The translations under genes and the position numbers were made by a program. A stretch of DNA of 64,000 nucleotides from Coriobacteriaceae bacterium AM100-PB1-1D-6A (GTDB lineage Bacteria; Actinomycetota; Coriobacteriia; Coriobacteriales; Coriobacteriaceae). Of the stretch, positions 1-10,773 are shown one piece after another; positions within the stretch are counted from its first letter, which is position 1; the number at the start of each line of letters is the position of its first letter. The stretch spans positions 1 through 64,000 of the forward strand of contig JAQDNC010000006.1 in the NCBI GenBank assembly GCA_027660625.1, written 5' to 3'. The notes beneath the pieces were generated by a model. The model saw only the letters and a list, made by a program, of their open reading frames with translations, ran no database searches and was not told where the DNA came from.

Positions 1-73
1 GGCGCGGGCCGTGTTCCGCTATGCGGTTGTCAATTTGCGAAAGAAATTATGCGTCACCGCAGCTGATTCTTAA
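1..73 (+). CDS. possible C-terminal end of a truncated upstream gene
   Basis: A reading frame open from the window edge (codons from base 2) ends at TAA 71-73 and gives a 23-residue basic tail ending in LRKKLCVTAADS. It is followed by a strong terminator-like palindrome, as expected for the end of a gene. The other two forward frames are also open at the edge, so the frame choice is weak. No family can be named from so short a piece. Confidence 0.3.
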   Translation, partial: ARAVFRYAVVNLRKKLCVTAADS

Positions 74-96
74 AATCTCTTATTCTGATGGCGTTT

Positions 97-139
97 GATA
101 GGAGTGTGGGGCTTCAGTGTTAAGCCCCACACTCCTATC
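97..139. terminator. perfect 18-bp palindrome, bidirectional terminator
   Basis: Arms 97-114 and 122-139 are perfect reverse complements (18 bp) around a 7-base loop. A, T-rich sequence lies on both sides. It sits between the end of the leftmost reading frame and the stop codon of the minus-strand acyltransferase, so it probably ends transcription from both directions. It has the same architecture (18-bp stem, 7-base loop) as the palindrome at 13920-13962. Confidence 0.8.
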
Positions 140-153
140 CGTGTTCACATGTT

Positions 154-768
154 TTAATTCGAGGTAGCAATTGAATTCCACTGGTTGAGGCTGCTGTCGA
201 ATTGCTTGATAGCCCTAGCGGGCGCTCCTACGCAGATGGTATTAGCAGGAACGTCTTTGGTAACTACCGAATTCGCGCCAATTATTGCACCGTTTCCAAT
301 CGTTACGCCGGCCAAAACGCAAACATTTTCGCCAATCCAGACATTATTGCCGATATTGACGGGTGAGCCATGCAGCTCGCGTTTATCTGGTGGTATCGCG
401 GGCGAAGACTGACTATCACCCGAGTACTTGCCATGATTACAATCGCTAATGAAAATATTTGATGCTAGGAGCACATTGTCTCCGATAGATACGGTGTCAA
501 TTGCGACAATGTGAACTCTATCGCCGATATGGACGTTATTGCCTATCTTGATTTTTATATTAGAGTCGTTTTTCGAATCAGGAATTGCCTCAAAGCGACA
601 GCCATATCCGGTTGAAAAACCCATTCCATAGCTCACTCTTTTTTTGCCTCGGATATAAAAGGGACTCCTAATTAGGCGCGCTCCAGGAAAGAAAATTCTA
701 GTTTTGATTGTTGAATAGACGAGTTTTCCCACCTCTCCAATGGTGTAATTATTGCCGCATATAAACAT
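154..768 (-). CDS. hexapeptide-repeat acyltransferase (left-handed beta-helix family)
   Basis: A 204-residue protein that probably O-acetylates a sugar of the surface polysaccharide from acetyl-CoA in the cytoplasm. From about residue 70 it shows the imperfect hexapeptide repeats of the WbbJ/maltose-acetyltransferase type ([46 protein letters not shown]) and ends in the usual GAPARAIK motif. The likely catalytic histidine lies in SDCNHGKY. The ATG start has GGAGAG six bases upstream. It is transcribed against the rest of the polysaccharide locus and is AT-rich like its neighbours. The acceptor sugar cannot be told from sequence, and serine-type acetyl transfer cannot be excluded. Confidence 0.8.
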   Translation of the reverse strand: MFICGNNYTIGEVGKLVYSTIKTRIFFPGARLIRSPFYIRGKKRVSYGMGFSTGYGCRFEAIPDSKNDSNIKIKIGNNVHIGDRVHIVAIDTVSIGDNVLLASNIFISDCNHGKYSGDSQSSPAIPPDKRELHGSPVNIGNNVWIGENVCVLAGVTIGNGAIIGANSVVTKDVPANTICVGAPARAIKQFDSSLNQWNSIATSN

Positions 769-840
769 CGATGCTCTCCGTTCTGCTATTCTTTAATTTG
801 TCTATATCTATTGTACTTAGAGTATTGAGCGAGGCAAATA

Positions 841-1686
841 GTGTCGAAATTGATTATGGTTACAGGCGCTAATGGATATATCGGTAAACATGTAATTGGC
901 AGTCTGAGTCAACTTGGTGCCGATATTATTGCTGTCGATCGTGTCTGTTCCAGCGCCTTCAGCGATAACGCTCGCGTACGTTATGTCGAAGGGGATGTGC
1001 TCTCTCCTGAGTTTAATTTCGAATCCTTTGACATTGTTCCTGATGCTTTGCTTCATTTGGCTTGGAGAAACGGATTCGATCATAACGCTTCGTCCCACTT
1101 GGATGACATGCCACTTCATTACGCCTTTATGAAACGCGCCATTGATTCTGGTGTTGAGCATGTGTGTGGCATGGGCACTATGCATGAAGTTGGATATTGG
1201 GAAGGTGCCATTGACGAGAATACCCCATGCGATCCTCAGGGTTTATATGGAATCGGTAAGAACGCATTAAGGCAGGCGTTTTTCTCTTATGCGAAAGACC
1301 GAGGGGTGATTTGCCAGTGGATTAGGGGTTTTTATATCTACGGAGATGATATTAACTCAAGGTCTATATTCGGTAAGTTGCTGCGGGCTGATGCTGCTGG
1401 CGAATCGACATTCCCGTTTACTTCGGGGAAAAATAAATATGATTTCATTTCTGTCGATGACCTAGCAGATCAAATTGCCGCCGTCGTTATGCAAGATAAA
1501 ATCAATGGGATAATTAACTGTTGTTCTGGGGTTCCAGTATCCCTAGGAGACAAGATTGAGTCCTTTATTGAAGAGCACCATTTGGATATTAGGTTGGACT
1601 ACGGTGCTTATCCGGATCGCCCCTATGACTCTCCTGCTGTTTGGGGAGATGCTACGAAGATCAACTCAATTTTGGAGATTTCCTAA
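841..1686 (+). CDS. NAD(P)-dependent sugar-nucleotide reductase/epimerase, Tll/Fcf1-like
   Basis: A 281-residue extended short-chain dehydrogenase. It has the Rossmann motif GANGYIGKHV near residue 8 and the catalytic pair YGIGK about residue 138, preceded by a serine/threonine region (MGTMHEVGYWEGAIDE). The stretches HLAWRNGF and MGTMHEVGYWEGAIDENTP resemble, from memory, the family of dTDP-6-deoxy-L-talose 4-dehydrogenase and dTDP-D-fucose reductase. It starts at GTG behind GAGG. It stands upstream of rfbA, rfbB and rfbC-type genes, whose 4-keto product would be its natural substrate. Its intact active site matters because the RmlD domain at 4532-5668 looks dead. UDP-sugar 4-epimerase is the main alternative. 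Confidence 0.7.
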   Translation: MSKLIMVTGANGYIGKHVIGSLSQLGADIIAVDRVCSSAFSDNARVRYVEGDVLSPEFNFESFDIVPDALLHLAWRNGFDHNASSHLDDMPLHYAFMKRAIDSGVEHVCGMGTMHEVGYWEGAIDENTPCDPQGLYGIGKNALRQAFFSYAKDRGVICQWIRGFYIYGDDINSRSIFGKLLRADAAGESTFPFTSGKNKYDFISVDDLADQIAAVVMQDKINGIINCCSGVPVSLGDKIESFIEEHHLDIRLDYGAYPDRPYDSPAVWGDATKINSILEIS

Positions 1687-1687
1687 G

Positions 1688-2491
1688 ATGTCATATAGCT
1701 CGGCTGATCACTCATTTGTCGTTTGTGCCTATAAGGATAATCCGTTTTTGACAAAAACAATACGGTCGCTTCAGAACCAGACGGTGCCCTCGAATGTTGT
1801 TGTCTCAACATCAACTCCATCTCCATATATTGAGGGGGTTTGTTCTGAGTGTGGCGTAAAAATGGTTATTAACCCCAAACCTCATTACGCTGGTGATGAT
1901 TGGAACTTTGGCTACGACAGCGTTAATTCAAAGCTTGTTACCATCGCCCATCAGGATGACTTGTATTCTCCAACATTTCTAGAGAAAACAATTGATTGCT
2001 TTAATCGTTATATAGAAAAGGACGTATCCATTTCGTTCACTGATTACTATGAGATTAGAAATGGCTCGCGGATTAATTCGAATTTTATGCTTGCCATCAA
2101 GCGCATTATGAATCAACTATTCCTGTTGCCTAGCAACGGTACAGTGTTCTTAAAAAAGACCGTGCTCAGATTTGGATGTCCCATATGCTGTCCTTCGGTT
2201 ACTTTAAATAAGGAGCTATTGGGACCGGGCGTGTTCGATACGACGCTTCGCGATAGTTGTGACTACAAGACATGGGTAAAGCTGGCTTCCACCAACGGGC
2301 GCTTCTGCTACATTCCTGAAATTCTCATGGGTCATAGGATTTACGCCGATTCAGCCACCTCTAAAAACCTCGATGAAAATATTCGCACGGGTGAAACGCT
2401 GTTGATTTTACGTGAGCTCTGGCCTGAGCCTATTGCCCGCTTTGTTAATCGTGTTTATTCAAATAGCGAGCGTCTGAATAACGTTAATTGA
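1688..2491 (+). CDS. GT2 family glycosyltransferase
   Basis: A 267-residue cytoplasmic GT-A enzyme that probably adds one sugar to the growing lipid-linked polysaccharide. The N-terminus has the GT2 opening SFVVCAYKDNPFLTKTIRSL, and HQDDLY near residue 90 is the metal- and nucleotide-binding DxD-type motif. DSCDYKTWVKLA further on fits the GT2 acceptor and base region. No membrane segment is visible. The ATG one base after the stop of the reductase gene is preferred to an in-frame start 132 bases upstream, because the upstream part overlaps that gene and lacks family character. Sugar specificity is unknown. Codon use is AT-rich. Confidence 0.75.
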   Translation: MSYSSADHSFVVCAYKDNPFLTKTIRSLQNQTVPSNVVVSTSTPSPYIEGVCSECGVKMVINPKPHYAGDDWNFGYDSVNSKLVTIAHQDDLYSPTFLEKTIDCFNRYIEKDVSISFTDYYEIRNGSRINSNFMLAIKRIMNQLFLLPSNGTVFLKKTVLRFGCPICCPSVTLNKELLGPGVFDTTLRDSCDYKTWVKLASTNGRFCYIPEILMGHRIYADSATSKNLDENIRTGETLLILRELWPEPIARFVNRVYSNSERLNNVN

Positions 2492-2507
2492 TTGGGGAGT
2501 GATTCGA

Positions 2508-4416
<1,909 letters not shown>

Positions 4417-4418
4417 GA

Positions 4419-4496
4419 CCGCCCGAGTACCCTTACGGGGCGCCCCGGGCGGACCGCAGGGCATGGGGATGATTCTGCGGCCCGCCCGGGGCGCCC
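4419..4496 (+). promoter_or_regulatory. large GC-rich hairpin with alternative pairing between rfbB and the rfbC-type gene
   Basis: Bases 4438-4452 and 4482-4496 are a perfect 15-bp inverted repeat. Inside it, 4454-4459 pairs with 4475-4480, giving a 21-pair stem around a 15-base loop. An upstream segment, 4419-4425, can instead pair with 4446-4452, so two mutually exclusive folds exist. No U-tract follows, so it is not a classical terminator. It could stabilise mRNA, tune downstream translation or be a mobile-repeat remnant. Confidence 0.6.
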
Positions 4497-4531
4497 GCAA
4501 CCTGAACATCGTCGATAGGAGCTTTTCCCAC

Positions 4532-5668
4532 ATGGCAGACATCGCATTCGAGAAGGACCTCTCCGTCACCGAGACCGGCATCGAGGGCCTCAAGGTCGTC
4601 GACCTGGCCGTCCACGGCGACTCACGCGGCTGGTTCAAGGAGAACTGGCAGCGTGCCAAGATGACCGCTCTGGGCATCCCCGACCTCCGTGTCGTCCAGA
4701 ACAACATCTCCTATAACGAGAAGAGGGGCGTCACCCGCGGCATCCACGCGGAGCCCTGGGACAAGTTCATCTCTGTGGCTCGCGGCTCGGTTTTCGGCGC
4801 CTGGGTGGACCTGCGCGAGGGCAGCGCCACCTACGGCAAGGTGTTCACCTGTACGCTCGACCCGTCCAGGGCCATCTACGTCCCGCGCGGCGTGGGCAAC
4901 TCCTTCCAAGCGCTGGAGGATGGCACTGCATACACCTATCTGGTGGACGCCCACTGGTCGCTCGAGCTGAAGAAGACCTACACTTTCGTGAATCTTGCTG
5001 ACCCCGAGCTCGGTATCGAGTGGCCTATCCCGCTTAGTGATGCCGTCATTTCTGAAGCAGACTTAAATCATCCATTTTTAAAGGATGTCGTGCCTATGGC
5101 TCCTAAAAGGACGCTGCTTGTAGGAAGCGAGACTGAGGTTGGAAATGCAATTAGGTCAATCGTCGAATGTCAGACAAGCTTAAAAGAATATGATTTTTTG
5201 GATAAATCAGCTTTCGATATCTGTGACCCAAGAACCTATGAAAGCATTGACGGTTCTATGTACGGCGCAATTATCAATTGCTCAACTAGTGGCTGTGATA
5301 GTTTGGGTGGTGGTGCGGAATGTGAGAGCGATGTTTGGACTGCCGATGCTATGGGTTCGGTTCATCTTGCTCGCTTCTGTGCCGAATACGGCATCAATCT
5401 CGTTTGCCTCAGCTTATTTACAGCTCGTAGACCTGACAGCGACCATCTTTCGCTTGATTTAGACGGTGCTTTGCTGCCTCTAGGTCTGACTAAGGCAATG
5501 GAAGAGATTGCGGTTCAGTGCTGCCCTAGCCATTACATTATTCGTCTTGATCGCCATTTAATTTCAAATAATGATGCGCACTCGATAGCAGAAACAATTC
5601 TAGATATGCTGAAAAACAAGTTGCCTTACGGCACTTATTCATCGTCCGGACATTTGTTGGGCGCATAA
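4532..5668 (+). CDS. RfbC-RmlD fusion with a degenerate, shortened reductase domain
   Basis: A 378-residue protein. Residues 1-185 are the dTDP-4-dehydrorhamnose 3,5-epimerase variant found in RmlC-RmlD fusions: RGIHAEPWDKF carries the catalytic histidine (72), followed by VDLREGSATYG and YVPRGVGNSFQ. Residues 194-378 are recognisably RmlD-like (YGAIINCSTSG, HLARFCAEYGINLV, HYIIRLDRHLIS) but lack the glycine-rich NADPH loop (GSETEVG instead of GxxGQLG), the YVFDG motif and the catalytic tyrosine (PLGLTK where PxxVYGxTK is expected), and the domain is roughly 90 residues short. The first about 150 codons are high-GC; the rest is AT-rich. ATG 4532 follows AGGAG. The epimerase is probably active and the reductase probably not. 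Confidence 0.85.
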   Translation: MADIAFEKDLSVTETGIEGLKVVDLAVHGDSRGWFKENWQRAKMTALGIPDLRVVQNNISYNEKRGVTRGIHAEPWDKFISVARGSVFGAWVDLREGSATYGKVFTCTLDPSRAIYVPRGVGNSFQALEDGTAYTYLVDAHWSLELKKTYTFVNLADPELGIEWPIPLSDAVISEADLNHPFLKDVVPMAPKRTLLVGSETEVGNAIRSIVECQTSLKEYDFLDKSAFDICDPRTYESIDGSMYGAIINCSTSGCDSLGGGAECESDVWTADAMGSVHLARFCAEYGINLVCLSLFTARRPDSDHLSLDLDGALLPLGLTKAMEEIAVQCCPSHYIIRLDRHLISNNDAHSIAETILDMLKNKLPYGTYSSSGHLLGA

Positions 5669-5753
5669 ATTTAATTAATTGAGCGTTCTTGCCTTATTAT
5701 AAAGTGCTATGTAGTTTTCTTTTCCTTCTCGACTAGACTGAGGTTGGTGGGGT

Positions 5754-6446
5754 TTGTCTAATCATACAAAAGCTCTTATTGCAATTCCTGCATATAATGA
5801 AGAAGAGTGTATTAAAAATACCGTTACTGAGCTTAGGGCTATCGCACCTGAATTTGACTTCGTGATTATTAATGATGGGTCTCGCGACCGTACGGGCGAA
5901 ATTTGTGGTTCGTTGAACTGTAACGTTATTACCATGCCAATTAATTGCGGTCTGACAGTTGGTTTTCAGACCGCCGCTCGATATGCCGTCGATCAGGGTT
6001 ACGACTATATGATTCAGTTCGATGCTGATGGGCAACATCGTCCGGAGTATTTGGCAGCTCTTGTTGAGAAGGCGGTAAATACTGGTTCCGACATTGTTAT
6101 CGGTTCTAGGTTTCTGACTGTTCGCAAAGATAAATCGATGCGTATGGTTGGTTCTCGCATGATTACTGTTTTGATTAAGGCGCTGACTGGACATCGCATC
6201 AGTGATCCCACATCCGGCTTTAGGCTGTTTAGTCGCCCTGTGCTCGAAAGGTATTATTACGACAACACTCTTAATCCTGAGCCAGAATCAATTGCCTTAT
6301 TTTTAAAACAAGGATATTCGGTCTCCGAGGTCCAGGTTTCCATGCGTGAACGCCAAGGTGGAGAGAGCTACTTGAATCCGGTTAAGTCCATACAGTATAT
6401 GCTCCGGGTATTTGTAACGCTTCTTATTGTTCAGTGGTTTAGGTGA
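5754..6446 (+). CDS. GT2 glycosyltransferase, dolichol/polyprenyl-phosphate mannosyltransferase-like
   Basis: A 230-residue GT-A enzyme that probably moves a sugar from a nucleotide donor to polyprenyl phosphate on the inner membrane face. It shows IAIPAYNEEECI at the N-terminus, VIINDGSRDRTGE, MPINCGLTVGFQTAARYA, the metal motif QFDADGQH, GSRF and DPTSGFRLF, all characteristic of the DPM1/GtrB group. The start is TTG 5754 after a G-rich Shine-Dalgarno stretch. The stop overlaps the next gene, a DUF2304 membrane protein, by four bases, which is a common partnership. There is only a short hydrophobic end (LRVFVTLLIVQWF), so membrane anchoring is probably supplied by the partner. Confidence 0.85.
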   Translation: MSNHTKALIAIPAYNEEECIKNTVTELRAIAPEFDFVIINDGSRDRTGEICGSLNCNVITMPINCGLTVGFQTAARYAVDQGYDYMIQFDADGQHRPEYLAALVEKAVNTGSDIVIGSRFLTVRKDKSMRMVGSRMITVLIKALTGHRISDPTSGFRLFSRPVLERYYYDNTLNPEPESIALFLKQGYSVSEVQVSMRERQGGESYLNPVKSIQYMLRVFVTLLIVQWFR

Positions 6447-6775
6447 TTGTTGTGTCTATATCACTTCGCGTGTTGCTGATTGTCAGCGCTGCTGTTGTTT
6501 TGATTTTTGTTGCTCGAAAGCTTAAGAAGTCCCAGATGCAAGCTCTGGATTCGTTGTTTTGGCTATTATTTAGCTTAAGTTTTGTAGTTTTAGGCATTTT
6601 TCCCGAAATAGCAACCGCTTTTTCAGCTCTCTTCGGTTTTGTTTCGCCTTCGAACTTAGTGTTTTTATACGTGATTGCTGTTCTCGTAGTGCGCGATTTC
6701 TGCAATTCCCTGCGCTTGGCTAAGTTGGAGGAACGCTTGAATTCTCTTGTTCAGGCGGTCGCATTAGAAAAATAG
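6443..6775 (+). CDS. DUF2304 small membrane protein
   Basis: A 110-residue protein with three hydrophobic helices: residues 3-22, 32-52 and 56-80. It ends in a short charged helix (LRLAKLEERLNSLVQAVALE). This layout, and its overlap with a DPM-type glycosyltransferase (GTG start inside ATGA-like coupling of four bases), fit DUF2304. Such proteins are thought to hold or assist the partner transferase at the membrane, but this is inferred from co-occurrence rather than shown. The charged tail carries the usual acidic-leucine pattern of the family. Confidence 0.8.
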   Translation: MIVVSISLRVLLIVSAAVVLIFVARKLKKSQMQALDSLFWLLFSLSFVVLGIFPEIATAFSALFGFVSPSNLVFLYVIAVLVVRDFCNSLRLAKLEERLNSLVQAVALEK

Positions 6776-6803
6776 CACCTTCTTTTAGGCAATAGGATTG
6801 TGT

Positions 6804-8852
6804 ATGAGCATTTGGATTTCATTTACTGGCGCAATTGCAGTGGCTACTTTTCTGCTGTTTTTTCCTGGGTACCTTTTACTTTCCCCTTTTAAGAGTATTC
6901 GGTTGCCAAAATTGGCAATTGCTCCAATCGTTTCTATTTTCATTACTTGTGTGACCGGTGTTATTACTTCGGTATTTCTTCACTCTGTAAATGTGTGGGT
7001 TTTCATCTGCCTTGAACTAGCGATTCCGATTTTGGTTTTCGTTGCATCTTTTGTCTGGCGCCTTGTGAGATCTGTTCAGATGCCCGTAGGGTCCTGTTCT
7101 TGTTATTTGAATACTAAAGACGTTGATTTCCATCAAGTCCTGTACCTGATCGTTGGGTTTATTGCTGCTATCTATATCTTTGTGTCCGTTCTCGGTTCGC
7201 CTGAGTTTTTTTCAGTGTCGATAGACAATTCGTATCATCTCAATGAGATTCATGCTCTTGCCGCCACTGGCTGCTATTCTCCTGCGGGAATAAGCGTTTA
7301 CCCAACCGTTCCTGGATATGGTTCCACTGGAGCTGGGTTTTACCCCGCTGCATGGCATGTAATCTGCGCACTGGTGAGCAATCTTCTTTCTATTAGCGCT
7401 GCTGTCGCTATCAATGCAGTTAATTTCTCGTTTGTTGCTTTCGTATTTCCAATGAGCTGCTTTGCGTTGATGAGTGCCATTACTGAAAAAAAGACTTGTC
7501 TCGCACTGGGAGCTTTAATTTGCATTACTGCATATGCGTTCCCGTGGAGGCTGCTTACCTTCGGCGTCCTATATTCAAATCTTGCCGCTTTTTGCCTTGT
7601 ATGCTCAGTTTGTTCCGTATTCATGAGTCTAACTAAGGGCGAAGGCCTGTCTATCCAAAACAGAGTTTTGTTGGCCTTTTTATTTCTTTTCGGGTTGTTC
7701 GACCTATTTTTGCTTCAACCTAATGGGGTTTTCTCTGTTGGCGTTTTGCTGCTTCCATACGCGGCTGCAAGGTTGTATAACTTTTGCATTGCGAAAAATC
7801 TCACTCCGCTCAAGTCGTTTTCTGCTGCGGTTGGCCTAGTTGTTTGCTTTGTTGCAGCTTGGATCGTTGCATATAATTTACCCATGATGCAAGGAGTTGT
7901 TAGCATTAGCTGGGGTCATTATACGTCGGCTTCGCAAATGTTGGTCAATTTCCTCTGCCAGTCGTACTCTCCGGATTCTCCCAGTAATCTGGTTCTTGGT
8001 TTATTCGTCATTGTGGGACTGTTTTATACTCTGCAGCGCGTTGAGCTTCGCTGGATGCCTGTTTCTTATTTTCTTGCGTTAGCCATCCATTTCTCCACAG
8101 GTGCTACAGAGGCAGTATTTAAACCGTGGTTTGCTGGATTTTGGTATACAGATCCATATAGAACAGCTACGTTGTGCACGCTTGCTGCGTTTCCGTTGGC
8201 GGTCCTTGGTTCTTCGATTGTTTTCGTTGAGCTAAGAAAGAGAATTCTTGACGGCAAGCATATGTCTGCCGGATCGTTCAATCGACTTTATCCCGCTATA
8301 TTTGTCGTGCTTTTTGTTACGGCTGTTTTCTATCCTTCATTTCAGATTCCGGGCTTGCTAAACGTTGAAATGGTTTTTGGCAAAACACGGAATGTAATTA
8401 AACGAGACTATGACATGTACAACCCAGAGGAATTAAATACGAAAGAGCTTGAGTTTGCATCGTCGGTAAAGGACATTGTGGGTGATTCCGTTGTTTTAAA
8501 TTCGCCCTACGACGGATCAGCTTTTCTTTACGGGTCTTCTGATATTCAGGTGTACTATCGCTCTTTAAACAGCTCTCCCGAGAATGACCCTAACGAGTCG
8601 ATTGCCAGTAGGGTCATAAGGCATGGACTCTATAAGATTGGGTCGGATTCAGAGATAAGGCAGGTCGTTAAAGCATCTGGTGCCCGTTATGTGCTATTGC
8701 TCGATTCCGATAATTGTAAATCAAGAGGTCATGTTTTTACGTATAACCCGGATGACTGGGATGGTATCGAGGAGATTAACGATAAGACTCCTGGGTTTAC
8801 ACTATTAAAAAAATCGGGGCATTCTAGGCTGTATCGCATCGATTTAGAGTAA
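6804..8852 (+). CDS. large polytopic membrane protein, DUF6541-like
   Basis: A 682-residue protein with about a dozen transmembrane helices over residues 1-510 and a soluble C-terminal domain of about 170 residues. It contains the sequence FYPAAWHVICALVSN after an extracytoplasmic region starting SPEFFSVSIDNSYHLNEIHA, a layout seen in DUF6541 and other GT-C-like membrane glycosyltransferases. Such proteins use polyprenyl-phosphate sugars as donors outside the cell. The preceding DPM-like enzyme and DUF2304 protein would supply that donor. ATG 6804 is preferred to TTG 6798 because AGG lies seven bases upstream. The catalytic role is an inference; a polymerase or flippase accessory role is possible. 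Confidence 0.65.
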   Translation: MSIWISFTGAIAVATFLLFFPGYLLLSPFKSIRLPKLAIAPIVSIFITCVTGVITSVFLHSVNVWVFICLELAIPILVFVASFVWRLVRSVQMPVGSCSCYLNTKDVDFHQVLYLIVGFIAAIYIFVSVLGSPEFFSVSIDNSYHLNEIHALAATGCYSPAGISVYPTVPGYGSTGAGFYPAAWHVICALVSNLLSISAAVAINAVNFSFVAFVFPMSCFALMSAITEKKTCLALGALICITAYAFPWRLLTFGVLYSNLAAFCLVCSVCSVFMSLTKGEGLSIQNRVLLAFLFLFGLFDLFLLQPNGVFSVGVLLLPYAAARLYNFCIAKNLTPLKSFSAAVGLVVCFVAAWIVAYNLPMMQGVVSISWGHYTSASQMLVNFLCQSYSPDSPSNLVLGLFVIVGLFYTLQRVELRWMPVSYFLALAIHFSTGATEAVFKPWFAGFWYTDPYRTATLCTLAAFPLAVLGSSIVFVELRKRILDGKHMSAGSFNRLYPAIFVVLFVTAVFYPSFQIPGLLNVEMVFGKTRNVIKRDYDMYNPEELNTKELEFASSVKDIVGDSVVLNSPYDGSAFLYGSSDIQVYYRSLNSSPENDPNESIASRVIRHGLYKIGSDSEIRQVVKASGARYVLLLDSDNCKSRGHVFTYNPDDWDGIEEINDKTPGFTLLKKSGHSRLYRIDLE

Positions 8853-8886
8853 TTATTGTTTTAGTATCAATTGAAATTGGAGCCTC

Positions 8887-10764
8887 ATGCAGTTTAAGTT
8901 GGCGAATCTCATCTTCAGTGGTAATCAGGCGTTTGATCAATTCCCGACCCTCTCTTTTAGAGAGCTAGCCGGTAGGGCGATTTCTGATTCTCCATCTTCT
9001 CTGAGATTGCTTGGTTCTTCTTGGGTTGATTTTTCTACTTATTTTAATTCTCTTTCTATAATGAAGTGGAAAGAGTACTCGAATGTTGGGTCTTTTTATC
9101 TTCATTTCAAATATCGGGGTGCCGGTTTTGATTTTCAGGAGAGGACCGTTGGTAATCTTGATTGGAGCTCCCGTGTTGTTCCGGGCTCCAATCGCAGCTT
9201 CTCTTCTTCTGATGTTTGGGCTTCCGTTGATATCGAAATTACCGAGCAGACTGGTGAAATACTACATTCCTTCAGCATTGAAAGTGCCGGCGATTTGACG
9301 CTTGATGATGCCTATTATTATGCGGATGTTGATCCTTGCTGCATTCATCCAGTCGAATTAGCTCTTGCTATTACGACATTTAAAAAAGAACAGTACGTCC
9401 TTAACAATCTAAATCTCATTAAAGAGGGGATTCTTTCTGGTAAAGAGCCAATTTCGGAACATTTTCATGTCCATGTTGTCGACAACGGCAGATCGTTAGA
9501 CTGCAACTCTGGATCGGATTGTATTTCGATTCATCCTAATCCAAATGTCGGCGGTTCCGGTGGGTTTGCTCGTGGCATGATTGAGGCGCTGGAGCAGAAT
9601 CCTAAAGCGACTCATGTTCTCCTGATGGACGACGATGTTGAGGTTCTTCCCGAGAGCTTTATCCGTACGTTCAACCTGCTTTCTCTTCTCAAAGAAGAAT
9701 ATGTTAACGCCTTTTTATCGGGCGCCATGATGAGCTTGGAAGAGCCCAATTTGCGTACCGAGGATTTGGGGTTCTTTACTGCTAAGGGAACTTTTTCTCC
9801 CCTTAAGCCTGAAGGCTATATGACTTCACTTCATGATGTAGTTGAGACCGAGATATATAAGGCCCCAACTGGCCTTTATGAGGACACTGTCCAACAGTAT
9901 GCTGGCTGGTGGTATTGCGTTATACCTACCGCAACGATTGAGCGCGAGGGGCTGCCTTTGCCTCTATTTGTTCGTTCGGATGACGCCGAGTACGCGCTTC
10001 GCTGTAAACCTAGGTTCATGTCCATGAATGGTATTTGCGTTTGGCATAATTCTTTTAAGTTTAAGTATAGTGCCGCTGTGGAGCGTTATCAGGTGAGCCG
10101 AAATACGCTGATTAGCCAAGCGACGACCGGCGTTGCTCCCCTTGCTGATTTTCTTTATGAGATTCGTCGTGAGGTCGAACTCGACCTGAAGAAATTTGAC
10201 TACGATGATGCTCTTCTTGCGGTAAAAGGCCTTGAAGATTTTTTGAGAGGTCCGGAGTGGATTTCTCATCCGGTTGCTGAAGCTCGCTTTATGGCGGCAA
10301 ATCGTGAAAGGGAACAATTGATTCCCATCGAGCAACTCATCCCTCAAGCGCTAGAGCTGGGCGTCGACTTGACGCAGTTAACTTTTGGCAATTTGAGTCT
10401 TGAGGGCGACAGGTCTAGGCTGCAGGCATTTAAGGATTATCTGACCATTAATGGCCACCGTTTCGTTAACGATTCGGTAAAGCGTAAGGGCAAGGTTGCT
10501 GTTATTGATGCTGCGGGATGGGTTTATCCCGCCGGTAAAATCAGGGATGTTGATACACTTATTGTGGTAGATATGCCTAATAAAAAGGGCGCCATTAGAC
10601 ATATGGATAAGAAGCGATTCAAAGAGGTTTGGACTCGTTTTCGTAAGGCCGAGAGGGAATTCAAGCGTAACAAAGATAAGATTTATGCCGAATTTGCTTC
10701 GTATAGAGATGTCTTTACTTCGATTGGTTTCTGGAAACAGTATTTGAAAGAGGCGTCTGAGTAG
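8887..10764 (+). CDS. GlfT2-like galactofuranosyltransferase (first copy)
   Basis: A 625-residue glycosyltransferase with a beta-rich N-terminal domain (residues 1-150), a GT-A domain (about 155-400) and a helical C-terminal part, the three-part plan of mycobacterial GlfT2. The metal site is LLMDDDVEVLPES (D248-D250), with NPNVGGSGGFARGM just before it. WWYCVIP and RSDDAEYALR, with WHNSF downstream, match the GlfT2 acceptor and base region. It would polymerise galactofuranose from UDP-Galf on a lipid carrier in the cytoplasm. Glf at 16954-18078 makes that donor. A paralogue lies at 12084-13925. AT-rich codons throughout. Confidence 0.85.
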   Translation: MQFKLANLIFSGNQAFDQFPTLSFRELAGRAISDSPSSLRLLGSSWVDFSTYFNSLSIMKWKEYSNVGSFYLHFKYRGAGFDFQERTVGNLDWSSRVVPGSNRSFSSSDVWASVDIEITEQTGEILHSFSIESAGDLTLDDAYYYADVDPCCIHPVELALAITTFKKEQYVLNNLNLIKEGILSGKEPISEHFHVHVVDNGRSLDCNSGSDCISIHPNPNVGGSGGFARGMIEALEQNPKATHVLLMDDDVEVLPESFIRTFNLLSLLKEEYVNAFLSGAMMSLEEPNLRTEDLGFFTAKGTFSPLKPEGYMTSLHDVVETEIYKAPTGLYEDTVQQYAGWWYCVIPTATIEREGLPLPLFVRSDDAEYALRCKPRFMSMNGICVWHNSFKFKYSAAVERYQVSRNTLISQATTGVAPLADFLYEIRREVELDLKKFDYDDALLAVKGLEDFLRGPEWISHPVAEARFMAANREREQLIPIEQLIPQALELGVDLTQLTFGNLSLEGDRSRLQAFKDYLTINGHRFVNDSVKRKGKVAVIDAAGWVYPAGKIRDVDTLIVVDMPNKKGAIRHMDKKRFKEVWTRFRKAEREFKRNKDKIYAEFASYRDVFTSIGFWKQYLKEASE

Positions 10765-10773
10765 TCTTTGTGT

